A stretch of 64,000 bases of DNA from Linyphia triangularis (Eukaryota; Arthropoda; Arachnida; Araneae; Linyphiidae), in assembly GCA_963978545.1 (NCBI GenBank), contig OZ021725.1:9985346-10049345 (forward strand), given 5' to 3'. Below the pieces are notes generated by a model. That model was not told where the DNA came from and searched no databases. It worked only from the letters and a program-made list of their open reading frames with translations. This document shows positions 44,716 through 56,074 of the stretch, piece after piece. The position numbers and the translations under genes are program-made. Position 1 is the first letter of the stretch. Each line of letters starts with the position of its first letter.

Positions 44716-45900
44716 TTGTATTAAATTTTTTATTAGATTTGATTCGATATTTTATGGCTATAGATAAAGATTAAATTGCGCCAGGATATAGTTACAGCAA
44801 GATATAGACTATAACTAAGCTAAGGAACGTAGTGCTAGTGATAAGGAGGAAAAGCCTTCCGCGAGATCTTTAAAGAGGAAACTAAAACGCATTTTGTCTT
44901 GTATGGAAGGAAATAAAGAACACCCCCGTCAAAAAACACATTAACCAAAACAAGACCATTGAAATTCAAAAAGTCAAATAAAAAAAAAATATTTTTTAGT
45001 TTCCCTTTAAAAGACCTCACGGAAGGCAGTCCTCCTTACATATGGATGACCTAAAAATGAACTGCCAATATTTTACGATATTTCCGTGCAGTATAGTCCT
45101 CTTGTTTTGTAGCTGTTGCTAAGACATAACATAAAACCAACTAATACTTTTCCATGGCGACCCCTAACAGTAGTAAATTTAACTTGTTGGTTTATTTGAT
45201 TACCTGAATTTTATTACGATTCCGTTCGAACTTATGTGCAATTTGATGGGAGTTTTCCGTATTTCCTTCCATTCAAGACAAAAATGTGTTTCCGTTTCCG
45301 TTTGAAAGACCTCCCGGAAGGCGTTCTACCTTATAGTATGGATAATCCAATAATGATTTGCCTATATTTGATCATTCAATACAGTATAGTCCTCTTGTAT
45401 CTGTTGCTAAAAAAACCACATACAACGAATTCAGTTCAATACTTTCTCGAAGCGAATAACGTAACAAATTGAAGTTTGTAGTTTATTTTATTATCTGAAT
45501 TTTGTTACGATTTCGTTCTGATTAATTTGAAGTGTGATGGAATTTTTCTATATTTCTTCCCATTCAAGACGAAAATGTGTGCAACTTCCCCCTTGAAAAA
45601 CATCCTGGAAGGCATTTTCATTAAATTTTGATATCTCTGAGTTGTTCAATGTTACACTGTCTTAATGAAGTCTAGCCCTGTTGCTAAAAAAATTCAAATA
45701 CAATTTATACAATTAAGTACTTTCAGAAAGGATTGCAGCGCCCCCTACCGGTATCTTCTTTCAGCATTGGTCATATATTTTAAGGCGTAATAGCCATATG
45801 GAGTCATACTGCACCGAAATGTCGTTAAATCGATACCTGTGTGATGGTCGTGCCTTCCGGGAGGTCTTTCAATGGAAACTGTCCTAGTTTTTTCAGTCTG
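44415..45900. repeat. 290-300 bp internal tandem segments
   Basis: GCAACAGATTGTATTA-led units start near 44418 and 44709. Further on, GAAAGACCTCCCGGAAGGCG-like motifs lie near 45003, 45305 and 45590, with inverse forms near 44553, 44853 and 45853. Units are diverged; the overall plan is two direct blocks facing each other. Confidence 0.55.
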
Positions 45901-46896
45901 TAGAGTTAAAAAATTGAGATAACTCCCTAATATAACTAAACAATTCACACAACACTATCTGTTACGATCACTATCGTGTATACTCATTTTAAAGAATGAC
46001 TGAAAAGCGTCGGCAAGGTTCGATCTCGGGACCTTTACCATGTTGCCCAAACATTCTGCCTTTTAACAACTTATTTAATTATAGTAAGATAAAGTCTCTG
46101 CATGTATTTATGATAATTGTTTATTATTTTATAAAAAAATGTTTCTTATAGTACGAACGAAGATTATTAATTAAACAAGAACAATAAAATTCCAAATTAT
46201 CTGCTATTTATTGCAACTAAATTTCCAAATATAAATGATTTCTTTTGAAAAGTTAGGGTTTCCAAATCATATGCTCACTTCAAATTCAAGCATTAAAAAT
46301 TGTAAATATTTTCAAATCAACTGTTAGTCAATAGGTGATAAAGAGAAAAAAAAAGTAAACTTAAAACTTTAATTTTTCTTGCGCTTTGGTCCACCACGCC
46401 CACTTAAATATTTTTTTTCCAATCAGCAAACGATTAAAATTCTGGTAACCTCTAAAGATAAACGGACGAATAAAATGAGTTTCAGAATTGGATTGAAAGG
46501 ATTTAATTGATTCGAATTGATAAAACTTTGATTGCGAATATCTCAATAAATATTGATTTGCGGACCCTAGTTCAAATTACAAATATTATTCATTTTTACT
46601 CATAATTATGAAAATATATATGAAGTGCGGTGGTTTCCGAACACCCTGTATTTATAAGAGCACATGGGAGCTTTCTTGAAAAAATCCAGTCTACCGGCCA
46701 CGTGATAGAAACAACTCGAAATTTCCCGATCGCTTTAGATGTTGCCACCATTTTTCTAACCTGTATTATTGCTGTTAACAGATAAAATAAGATAAAATAG
46801 AACTTTAAAATAAATATGTCACTATTTGCAATTATATACACAGAAAATTTGTGTACAGAACATTGGAAAGCATTGTCTACAAAATACGCTTGGTAT

Positions 46897-47097
46897 CTAA
46901 TGTCCTTCTGCCAGAAGGATAGCTCCCATCATAGTCTGGATGGTGACGGTCGCAATAGAAATAAGACTCGTCGATTTAAAAGAGGAGGAAATTAGCGTTG
47001 AAAAAGTTAGCAGGCTGCAAATGTAGCGATCTTTATCTTGGAATCCCCCCTTGAGAAATGGGGCTAGCCCTGTATCCATAGCAACTAAAACACTCAA
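46897..47097 (-). CDS. Possible isolated exon or small ORF, unknown
   Basis: 66 codons in a locally GC-richer patch between an LTR and a TTAA element. The protein (MSVLVAMDTGLAPFLKGG at the start, SLISIATVTIQTMMGAILL near the end) has a hydrophobic C-terminal half that could span a membrane. I do not recognise it. It is one of very few frames here that overlaps no repeat I found. It may equally be chance. Confidence 0.2.
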   Translation of the reverse strand: MSVLVAMDTGLAPFLKGGFQDKDRYICSLLTFSTLISSSFKSTSLISIATVTIQTMMGAILLAEGH

Positions 47098-47162
47098 TAA
47101 ACTGGCAGGAGATATTATTATTGTGATAAGAACAGACTTTAAAGGGCAGCTGTTAAATTTGT

Positions 47163-47894
47163 TTAAGGGGGTTTGGGACTTAAAATTCGAAAATCTTTAT
47201 TTGTTAGAATTATTTTTCCGAAAATTTTTATGCAGTAATCTGTAATGCTTTGAAACTTAAAAAAAAACTATTTTAATTTTTCAAATTTAAAAAATATATA
47301 TTTTTTTTTTAATTAAAATTTTTTTAAATTTTGACATTTCCTAAGTATTATATACTTAAAGAACTTTTTTTAAAAAATCATTTCATTTTTGCATAAAATT
47401 ACTTTTTATAATTCATATCAAAATCTTTTTATAATTCATATCGTCTTCGTAATTTTTTCAATAGAGTAAAAATTTAAAAAAAAATATTTTAATCAAAAAC
47501 TATAAAAAATCCCTAGTATGTTAAGCTCCAAAAACTTAAAAAAAAAAGTTAAATAAAAAAAGAAAAACTTAATTCTTGAAGACAAATTAAAGAAATATAT
47601 ATGATAAATAATTGTGGAAAGTTTTAAATTTATAACAAATAGTTTTTAAGTTATATCCTTTTAAACTCAAAAGGGAAAAGTCCATCACAGAGAAAAACAG
47701 TTTTAAAGTTTCAAGATAGCATGCCTGAGATGCAGTTGTCATGTAACAGAAACTTAAATATTATAAGTTCTATTAATGACAGAAATAAAATATGTATGCC
47801 CTTTTATTCAAAAATATTTGTATTATTTTTTACAAGAATAAAATAGTTTTTTTTTTTTAGAATTTAAAAAATTTTGAGACCTTGACCCCCTTAA
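47163..47894. mobile_element. TTAA element 7 (termini GGGGGTTTGGGACTT)
   Basis: 732 bp with TTAA both sides. The left end GGGGGTTTGGGACTTAAAAT and right end ...TTTTGAGACCTTGACCCCC are imperfect inverted repeats. Very AT-rich interior, no ORF. A single copy in this window, so the borders rest on TTAA and the ends. Confidence 0.65.
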
Positions 47895-48010
47895 AAAACG
47901 AATCACAAAGAATTTTTGTACCAAAAGTTCTTACATTTTGCTTTAAAATCGAACAAGATCCAAACAAAGCCAAAAAAAACTAGCAAAGAGTGAAAAACCT
48001 TATAATTGAA

Positions 48011-48198
48011 CGGTTGGTTGATTGGTTTGTAGGCTCAACCACCTAAATATGCACGCACAATGACGCCTAATCAAGCCGGGATCTAAATCTTAATGTGGAT
48101 TCCGAACCACAACGAACATCCACGCCTAACCCAGGATTCGAACACGGCACCTTTTGCATGGGAGGACAGAGTGCTAACTCCACAGCCATCAGGTTGGC
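48011..48198 (-). mobile_element. tRNA-derived SINE, family S2, copy b
   Basis: Minus-strand A-box-like GGAGTTAGCACTCTG and B-box-like GTGTTCGAATCCTG, then the body ending in ACCAATCAACCAACCG. Flanked by TATAATTGAA at 48001-48010 and 48199-48208, a 10-bp target-site duplication. Confidence 0.85.
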
Positions 48199-48317
48199 TA
48201 TAATTGAATGATGTTGAGAATCCAATTCAAGAAGATATACCTTACACACCATGTAAACAAAAACATGATGAACAAGAAACGCATAAAAACAAAAAAGTTA
48301 CATAAAAATTTAATTAA

Positions 48318-49880
48318 AATTAATATAACCCATACAAACTAAGTTTTTAATATAAATCCTTTATATGCAGAGGCTATTTTTATACGCAATTGCTACTTAT
48401 TGATTTCAGATGGAGTTTTCATATTGTTTGATCACAACGAAGAAAACATTCATTCTGAAATTCTTACTAACTTCTTTTTTTGTCCCCAAAACTTGATTGA
48501 ATACACTGTCATCCACTAGTCTATTACCAAGATTCAGTTCGATTGGATGATGGAAAGTGAGTTAATTAATCCTTCGAAGATTTTACTTCGTCAAACTTAA
48601 TATGAAAAGATTTCACAAGGAGGCCTTACGGTCTCGGAAATTCAGATCGTGAATATACTCGGCAGATTGGTAGTATACCCTAAGGGTATACAAAAAGTAA
48701 AGCAATAAAGCGTACTAGCCAGAAGATTCAGAGAAAACAGGCTCTAAAGTTTTATGCACAGCTTATATACTAGTAGAGATTTTTGCTCTGCAACTGCCCG
48801 GTGGCTAAGTGGTCAGCGAAGGGCGATTCGTGTTCGATACCTCGTGTTGTATTTTTTTTTTTTTTTTTAAATTTGTAAAGTCAATTTATAAAGTGGGTGG
48901 GTAGGGGTAGAACGGTTACGGTTCGATAAGTACGGTTAGGGTTTTGAAAATTTCTGATATCCTGGTTATGCACAATCGGACAACATTCCTACTCTTCCAT
49001 ATAGAAACTGGTTCTTCATGTTTATTGCGAAAATCATTTATTTCTCGACAGAGCTTATAATATTTCAAAATTTATAATCACTTGTTTGTGTGAATAGTAA
49101 ATAGAGTTTTAATGCACCTTCATTAAAACACATTACGTATTTAAATATAAAATATTATCTTTAATTTAAATTTCAGTTAGCTGTAACAGTTACTTTATAA
49201 GTGGACAAAAAAAAAAATATTACCTTACAAGGTATCGAACCCAGATCGCCCGTACGGGAACCCAGCACGCTGACCACTTAGCCACCGGGGAGCTGCCGAG
49301 CAAAAATCTCTACTAGTATATAAGCTGCGCGTAACATTTTAGAGCCTGTTTTCTCGGAATCTTCTGAATAGTGCGCTTTATTGCTTTACTGTGTGGATAC
49401 CCTTAAGGTATACTACTAATCTGCCGAGTATCATCACGATCTGAATTTCCGAGACCGTTAGGTCCTCTTGTCAGTCATTAAATATCGCCAAATTGAACTT
49501 GTTTGAATTAAGCTTGGCATCCGATAATAGAACGTGAGCAAAGGCTGATAAGTCCGACGTAAGGCAATAGAAACTCGTGTAACAGCGGTCTTTGCACGAC
49601 CTTCTCAAAATTTGATAGAAAGTATTGTCATCGATAGCAAGTGTAACTGCCAAGTGTCAAAGTTTCAGCTCGATTGGATGACGGTAAATTAGGTCATCCG
49701 AAGCGACAACAGTAGTAAGTGTAAAAACGGCCTTCTATTGACAATGACAGTCTCCACAACTTGATAGAATGTAATGACATCGACAGTAAATCAATCTACA
49801 TGTTTCAGCTCTACTGGATGACGGCAAGTGGGGTAATCAGGCATCCGCAGATTTACCGGGCAACCACAAACACACAATCT
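48318..49880 (-). repeat. Family D copy split by foldback element E
   Basis: The minus-strand tail (AATATAACCCATACAAA in plus orientation) is at 48318; units resume after the insertion at 49473 and run to about 49880. The 60-codon frame at 49471-49653 belongs to it and is not a gene. Confidence 0.6.
48613..49472. mobile_element. Foldback element E with tRNA-like arm ends
   Basis: Arms of about 240-250 bp, 48613-48855 and 49215-49472, are inverted copies at about 90% by eye (GGTCTCGGAAATTCAGATCG near the outer end; TATATACTAGTAGAGATTTT further in). The inner end of each arm is tRNA-like: GGTGGCTAAGTGGTCAGCG (A box) and GGTTCGATACC (B box). The left arm has lost about 16 bp between the boxes. 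A unique ~360-bp spacer with a T run separates the arms. No acceptor-stem pairing, so not a tRNA gene. Confidence 0.7.
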
Positions 49881-49914
49881 AAGTTCAAATAAAGATTTAA
49901 AAATACATACCATT

Positions 49915-51238
49915 TATTTATTTATTTATTTATTTATTATTATAAAGCACACTACAGAAAAAAATTCCATTTAAAGTGTACAAGGAATAGTACATTACAA
50001 ACAAGCAAACAATAGTAACAAAACAAGATTACACATTTAAAACCAGCAGACATTTAGCCTTGAACATAGAAAAAGATACATTAAAAATATCCAAATCATC
50101 AGAAATCAAATTAAAAATTCTATAAAATTTATACAAACAAAATTTGTCAATGTAGTTATATTTGGTAAAAACAGTAATAAATAAATTTTGGCTACGAGTA
50201 TTGGTCGGTACAGCAAATTTAATGAAATTATGGATCTCAATGCAATCAATAAAATTATTAAGGACTTTGTAAAAGAAAGAAACACAAGAAAGCTCACGTC
50301 TAGATTTTAAACTGGGGATGCTGAAGAAATTTCGAAGGAAAGAAGAGGAGAGATCATGAGAATTATAATGGTTACCCTTATAATAAAGATAACGCATTAA
50401 TTTAGTCTGAACCCTTTCAAGAATTATAATTTTATTGTTATAGTAAGGGTCCCAAATAAGTGAGCAGTATTCAAGATTTGAGCGGACCAAACTAAAATAA
50501 AGAGCTTTAAAAGCCTGAGGATTAGAAAAATCTTTTGTATTTCGTTTAAGAAAACCAAGCATCTTATGAGCCTTTAAGATAATATCATCAATATGAAGAG
50601 AAAAATCAAGTTTAGAATCAAAAATGACGCCAAGATCTCTGATATGGTCAGAACGAGTTAAAGTTTGATTATTGACATAATAAGGATAAGAAAAAGCTTG
50701 TTTTTTACGCGTAAAACTTATAACACTGCATTTATCAATATTTAGAAATAAACTATTAACGCTACACCAACGATAAAGGCCATCAATATCCAACTGCAAC
50801 TCCTCAGCATCAGCAATGGTACAAATGGATCTAAACATTTTAAGGTCATCAGCAAACAAAAGAAAATCACAGAATTTAAAAATATCACAAAGATCATTGA
50901 TAAATAAAATAAAAAGCAGGGGTCCCAAATTAGAGCCTTGCGGGACACCAGAAGAATTAGTAAATTTGTTAGAAATTGCATCTTTAAAATAAACATATAA
51001 CATTCTATTACTTAAATATGAAAAGAACCAATCGGTAAGATTGCAATGAAAACCCATATTACTTAACTTTTTCAAAAGAATACCAAAGTAGATTGAATCA
51101 AAAGCTCTAGAGAAATCAGTATAAATTACATCAAGTTGATAGCCACATTCCATAGAGGAAATAATCTTATTAATTAAACAAAACAAATTTGTAAGTGTAG
51201 ATCGTTTAGGGATAAATCAGTGTTGATTCAAAGAAATA
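49915..51238 (-). mobile_element. 5'-truncated non-LTR retrotransposon
   Basis: The minus-strand unit holds the 3' half of ORF2, a short 3' UTR of about 90 bp, and an (AAAT)n tail at 49915-49940. Truncation near 51238 is in the reverse-transcriptase domain. 5' truncation with a simple-repeat tail is the usual outcome of jockey/CR1-type insertion. Confidence 0.8.
50029..51186 (-). pseudogene. ORF2 reverse transcriptase, C-terminal part
   Basis: About 385 codons remain open, to a natural stop. Seen in order, numbering from the TTG at 51186: the aspartate motif TDFSRAFD (23-30), VPQGSNLGPLLF (81-92), and the catalytic FADD (111-114), followed by thumb and a connection region with LGVIFDSKLDF near 185 and the NLEYCSLIWDP motif near 240. 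The frame is open a little further upstream (QH-stop-FIPKRST) but a TGA replaces the expected residue before FIPKRST. The endonuclease domain and first fingers motifs are missing. The clade looks like the jockey/CR1 group; closer placement needs a tree. It cannot replicate by itself. Confidence 0.8.
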
Positions 51239-51469
51239 ATGTTTAAGTGTAATTAGTGTATGATTACATGGTTACAAATGCTCAAATAATGTTTTATTAA
51301 TATAAAATACAAATCGAACTTTCAAGCAATGAGAATTATGCTAAAGAAACACAAAATTTGGTCTAGCAACTGATTGCTTAACCTAAGTTGAAATCATCTC
51401 TTGCCGGCTTAATTGAATAATTTAAAAATATTTTATATTTAATTCGATTTTATTAGTGCAGAGTAAAAT

Positions 51470-51552
51470 CTTCGAAGGACTAATTAACCCAATTGCAGTC
51501 ATCCAATCGAGTCTAAACTTGTCACATAGACTTGATGTCAATGATAATGTAT
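51470..51552 (+). repeat. Family D fragment before family A copy 5
   Basis: CTTCGAAGGACTAATTAACC through GATGTCAATGATAATGTAT, then the family A terminus. The remainder of family D follows at 52200. Confidence 0.55.
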
Positions 51553-52199
51553 TAGTCCGAGAGGCGATTGCAATTTTTGGACCCCATCGAACATCATTCT
51601 GAATTTTTTATAGAAATTGGAGAAAAGTGAGTAGATTAGGAATCCACTGGTCTACCGTGGCGAAAATGGCCGAAATACTCGACTTGGAATGAGTTGAACT
51701 AAAATCCGATTGCCAAATATGTCATAGCTTTCCAAAAATAGAACAAATCGTCTGGCAACCCACTTCATTTTGATTTTCAATGAGAAAAAACGCAAACGAT
51801 TTCTGATCTTTGGCTCGGAAAACTTATATCTTTTAAAAGTAAGCCAAATTGGCGACATCAGTTACGTTATAAGTGACGTAATATTTTTTGCCAACTTGGC
51901 TCCCTTTTAATAGATGCAAATAGACCATCGCCAGATATCTGAATCGTCTGCAACCTTCTTAATTGAAAATTAAAGAGTGAGGGTTACCAAATAAAAAAAT
52001 GCTCATTATTTAGCAAGTTATGGCGCATTTGGCAATTGGATTTAATTCAACTTATTAAAAGTCGATTTTGGACCAGTTTCGGCCATTATTGCCACCGCAG
52101 ACCAGTGAATTCGTAATCTACTCAATTTTCTCTAATTTCTATATTAAATTCAGAATGATGTTCGATGGGGTCCAAAAATTGCAGTCGCCTCTCAGTCTA
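51553..52199. mobile_element. Foldback MITE, family A, copy 5
   Basis: 647 bp, the same length as copy 1, inserted in family D, TA at both ends. Arm-to-arm pairing is clear from TAGTCCGAGAGGCGATTGCA at the left to GCAGTCGCCTCTCAGTCTA at the right. Confidence 0.78.
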
Positions 52200-52560
52200 T
52201 ATGAAAACACGATCCGAGTTCAAAATCGCCAATTACGTATAAAAGTTGGTGATGTAAAATAAAGAATTTATATTGAAAACTTTGTTTTTTAGGCTAAGTG
52301 TTTTTCTGCTAATATCCTGCTACGACTAATTAACCTATTTGTCATCCTCCAATCGAGTTGAAACTTAGAAGATAGGCTAGTTTTGGATGACATAGGTTGT
52401 ATCCAGTTTTGAGGGCAGAAAAATGTTATTCAAAAAAATGGCACCTATGGTATTCTTGTTAGTGATTGATCAAACATTATGAAAACTCAATCTGAATTCA
52501 TAGTAGCTTAAATAAGTAGGAACTGCACAAAACTATATATATTTTATTACGACGAGTTAT
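52200..52560 (+). repeat. Family D, right part
   Basis: Tail-like block (GAAAACACGATCCGAGTTC, AAAACTTTGTTTTTTAGG) followed by a second diverged unit (CCTATTTGTCATCCTCCAAT) and its own tail. Confidence 0.55.
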
Positions 52561-52616
52561 GACCATTAGAAGTGGTTCTAAATGACTATATACCAGGAAA
52601 GTTTAGTTGAAAATAT

Positions 52617-53353
52617 TGTTGCGTGGATGGGTTCGAAAGATTTGAAGCCAAAGCAGATCAAAACTTGCAGAAATTTATTCCACTATAACTCTTCACAGAT
52701 TTCTTTAAGACTCCAGAACTTCTCGTTCTAGTAGACTCAATACAGCTCTATACACAACAATAGAGCACAAAACAGCAGTTAAACTTGACACACAACTGGT
52801 AAATCGCCGCAAAAGACAATGCAATACAGTTCGCTTTCGGAACTACTCGGAATGCTCACTGAGACTCAGTATCTCCAGTCAACTAACGGACTCAACTCAC
52901 TCCGTAATTCCAGTCGACTAACTGACTAACCCAATGACTCAACTAACTCCCCGCTCACTTGGCCGGTCTTATAATAGGGGAGGTGGCGAACCTTCTTGAA
53001 ACTTTTAGAGGTAGATATTTGGAGAACTTTCCAGATCGTAGTCGAAAAGTCCTATACATGTGCATGGGGACCGAAAATGTCGCCAAATGGTCACCAAGTT
53101 TGGCGACATTTGTGGAATTCTCGCCAATTTGGCGAGATTTCCATTACCATAATGTTAATTGCCCTCCTCCTTGTAAAACTCGCTTCCCAGCGTTATCTCT
53201 GTAAAACTCGTTATCAAGCATTAATAGACCTATTGCAGGGAAGCCAAGTTAAGACGAACTATTGCACTGCCTTATGCGAAATGTACATAAATTTTCCTAT
53301 TTACAAAATTAACACTACGAAATATTTACACAAATATACTAAAATTCGTAACA
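52617..53353 (-). mobile_element. Solo LTR, third family, 737 bp
   Basis: On the minus strand it begins TGTTACGAATTTTAGTATAT and ends GGGTTCGAA...CACGCAACA, with ATAT on both sides as a 4-bp duplication. It has a TTATAAGACCGGCC promoter-like block near 52965-52975 and GGAATAAATTTCTGC as polyadenylation signal near 52675. Unrelated to LTR-1/2 except for the terminal dinucleotides. Overlapping plus-strand frames at 52959-53373 are artefacts. Confidence 0.75.
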
Positions 53354-53477
53354 ATATAGTTTTATTAATGTGACCAGATTTACTCCATAAACTTCATCGG
53401 TTACTCAATTTCTTAATTAACGTAGTTCTGAAGACATTTTTGTCTTGCTTAAAAGGTCTTTGGAGGGGACTCGGCTG

Positions 53478-53889
53478 TTAGGGATTGGTTAGAAAACGAC
53501 ACAATTGCCTCGAATCGAATGTGACGTCACTTCATATGAAACAACTTGGCGTGAAACGCAACAGCGGAAACCAGTTTTTCAAGTTTCTTGCAAATTGTTC
53601 TTGCAACCTGTACGGGATTCGGCAACTGCCTGCTAAACACACATAAACTGTTTGGCGGAAACCTTACGATAACCATAGAGAACGGAAGTATGTCGTGACG
53701 TCACAGCTATCACGTAGCGTTTTGATCGGACTGCGATCAGATGAGGTTTTCGGATATTTTCTTTTTCTAAATATTTAAATAACTAATTTTACTTAAGAAC
53801 TTTTGTTTGAATATTTGGAATCAGAAAGAAATTCTTCATAAATATATACTAATTTCCCTCGCTTTTAAAAAATGCGGGACTTTTCCATT
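53478..53889. mobile_element. Family C fragment, reverse orientation
   Basis: Right terminus near 53889 (GCGGGACTTTTCCATT), with the GTGACGTCACTTCAT and GGCGGAAACCTTACGATAAC landmarks. Left part missing. Confidence 0.6.
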
Positions 53890-54619
53890 GTTACTGATAA
53901 CTGAATGTAGAGTTTACTTTAAACAATATAAAACCTTTTATATTTCCTTAAAGTCTGGAGATATACTGGATAATATTTCACTGACATCTCAAAAATAGAA
54001 TACCCACTGCGTGCATTCAAGAAGAACTGAAACTGTGGAACCTAAGAAAAAAAAAACAAAAAAAAACACTCAAATCATCTAAAAAATAACATTGCATTTT
54101 ACGAACAAAATAAATCCTATTTCGGTCATGGTTACTTTATTGTGAAGTAACGGGGTTTTTGGTTTCACCATTCTTTTAAAGGATTTTGAGTTCTATAGAA
54201 TTTCTGGAAATTGTTCAAAGCCCCAGCGATGCACTTTTAAATCGAGATTATTATTCCCAGCGCAAATATACAACTAAATCCATATTTATCAGCGTTATTT
54301 TATTTTTTCGAACATTGCACATTTTGTTTCTCGTTTGCAGCTAGTATATTGGTTTGCTGCTTTTCTATTGTTTTAAAATATAAAATTTCAAAAATGGGAA
54401 ATTTTACCTCACAATAAAAGCTTCTATTGTTCAAATCCCCATTTTTCTTTCATAAGTTTGCTCTGTGTAATAGTAAATACTTAAAATTAAAATCATCTAA
54501 TAGAAAAATGACCCGCAGGTTCTAATTTGGGACCTTTTGTGTGTCAGACTATTCCCATTACAAAAGAAATATTCACTGTTGCTAAATTAATGTTTCTTCT
54601 CTTCAGAACTCTTGTATTT
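53890..54619. other. Unassigned AT-rich interval
   Basis: No ORF of interest and no matched repeat. Confidence 0.5.
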
Positions 54620-56066
54620 TGTTACAAAAATCGTCTGTATATAATTGTAAATAGTGACGTATTTCTTTTAAAGCTCCATTTTAATTTCATTTATTTGTTT
54701 ACACCGATAATACAGGTTAGAAAGAAAGTGGCAACATTTATATCAATCGGGAAATTTCGTGACATTTCCATCACGTGATTGGTTAGCGGAGTTTTGCTAG
54801 AAATTTCTACCGCAAGACTATAAAAATAAGCGAAAAATTTAATCCAGAGATCAGACGAGTATTGGACACTGTTCGGAAAGCATCGGATCTTTTATTTACT
54901 TTGACTGTGCCTGAATTATTGCTGTGTATGCAAAGAAAAAAAAAGGAAAAAAAAAATCAAATCCAAACGATGATTATATCATTGGTTCTAATTATTGTAG
55001 AATCTTACGGTTTGCCCTAGAATGCTTCGTTTACAATTTTCTATATGTCTGATGCACTTTTTTTTTCTTAGGGAGCTGTATACTAAGTACATTTAACTCT
55101 ATCTTTAAACATTTCATTACAAACCTCTATTCATTCGATTTAGAATACCTCGTTTAAAATAGATACCAAATTTCAGTTCATTATATAGAGAAACACGTCA
55201 CGTATGAGCGAAAATGTTTTGGACGATCTTGAGGGCAAATTTCTTTATTGCGGAATCGAACGTTTTGCATGCTTTAAGACGTAATCTACTATGCGGTCCC
55301 TTAAAATGAGCTTTTTTACATTTTTGGTAAAATATCGAGAACCAAAAGTCAAAATTGAATGAAAAAAATATTGGAGGGATTTTCGACAATGATAATTCAA
55401 TGAAAGTTCAAAACATATATTCAAATATATGTTTCTATTTAAAAAAATTTAAAGCTTGCTTTATTAATTAATAATTAATTATTAAAAAACTGTTTAATAC
55501 AAAAGTTGCATGATATTTATGTTTGACCTTAAACAAGCTATCCTTTGAAATGAAAATTGCTAAAATATTTTAACTATATAAGAATTTATGGCCAAAAAAA
55601 CAAATTTTCTTTTTAACATTAAATTTATCATTTTTTTGACATCATTTAAATTACTAACTACTCATTGTAAAATTATGAAATTTGACATTTAGACGTTTTT
55701 TTTTTTAATTCTAAATCAAAATATGGTATAATATTATGTCGTTATTATTGAACTTTTTTAAGTTTGGTTTAGTTTTATTAAGTAGATGACCCCTCACGAT
55801 AAAAAAAAAATGATATACAATTAATGAAGACCTTCCATATTTACAACGGTACTTGATTTTTGTTATTTCAACAATTAGAATACAAGATATAGCCATCGTT
55901 CGGATTTTTTTTTTCTGCTTTCTGTTCGTACCGAAGCTTGTGTTGAAGCTTCAAAGTAATTATTCCGTTGTTCGGAAAAGTTTTGTGAGTCTTCGAAGAG
56001 AGAATAAATTATCGTTTTTATTTAGTAAACACTGGGCCGTCATTTCCTCTGAGAAAATTCATAACA
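54620..56066 (+). mobile_element. LTR-2 copy containing element F
   Basis: LTR from TGTTACAAAAATCGTCTG to GAAAATTCATAACA with all landmarks (CACGTGATTGG, TATAAAAATAAG near 54821, AATAAATT near 56004). It is interrupted at about 54935-55914 by element F. Flanking tetranucleotides are ATTT and ATAT, not a perfect duplication. Confidence 0.75.
54935..55914. mobile_element. TIR element F, copy 2
   Basis: The left end (AAACGATGATTATATCATTG, diverged) leads into TGGTTCTAATTATTGTAGAA, the inverse of the right end of copy 1. The right end is ATAGCCATCGTTCGGATTTT. About 0.95 kb, no TTAA element inside. Same position and same orientation relative to the LTR as copy 1. Confidence 0.65.
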
Positions 56067-56074
56067 ATATCTCG

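Larger units (their letters stand above)
43374..46648. mobile_element. Mariner-like TIR element, 3.3 kb, non-coding
   Basis: CAGGGTGTTCGGAAACCACC with the next 7 bases is repeated in inverse at the right end (GGTGGTTTCCGAACACCCTG), each flanked by TA. TIRs of about 27 bp that start CAGGGTGT and a TA target fit Tc1/mariner. The interior has no transposase: it holds family D (43840-44215), a split SINE (44327-44715) and 290-300 bp tandem segments. Inserted at the TATA region of the LTR-2 copy. Whether a smaller element captured this DNA or later insertions filled it cannot be told. Confidence 0.7.
41075..46862 (-). mobile_element. Degraded LTR-2 carrying nested insertions
   Basis: Pieces of one minus-strand LTR remain at about 41075-41130, 42713-42740, 43281-43373 and 46649-46862. 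Joined in order they follow the LTR map: 5' start near 46862 (TGTTCTGTACACAAATTT), TATAAATA near 46653, the GACTTCGG-like block spelled AACTTCGGAT near 43335, the ATTATCGCTGTATTCGG block near 42735, and GAAGCTTACGTTGAAACTTG near 41090. The 3' end is missing. Confidence 0.65.

Noticed and set aside
48790..49300. True tRNA genes
   Set aside because: A and B boxes are present but acceptor and anticodon stems do not pair; they are the inner ends of foldback arms.
52959..53373. Overlapping 81- and 125-codon frames
   Set aside because: Located in the 737-bp solo LTR, antisense to it, with no recognisable domain.
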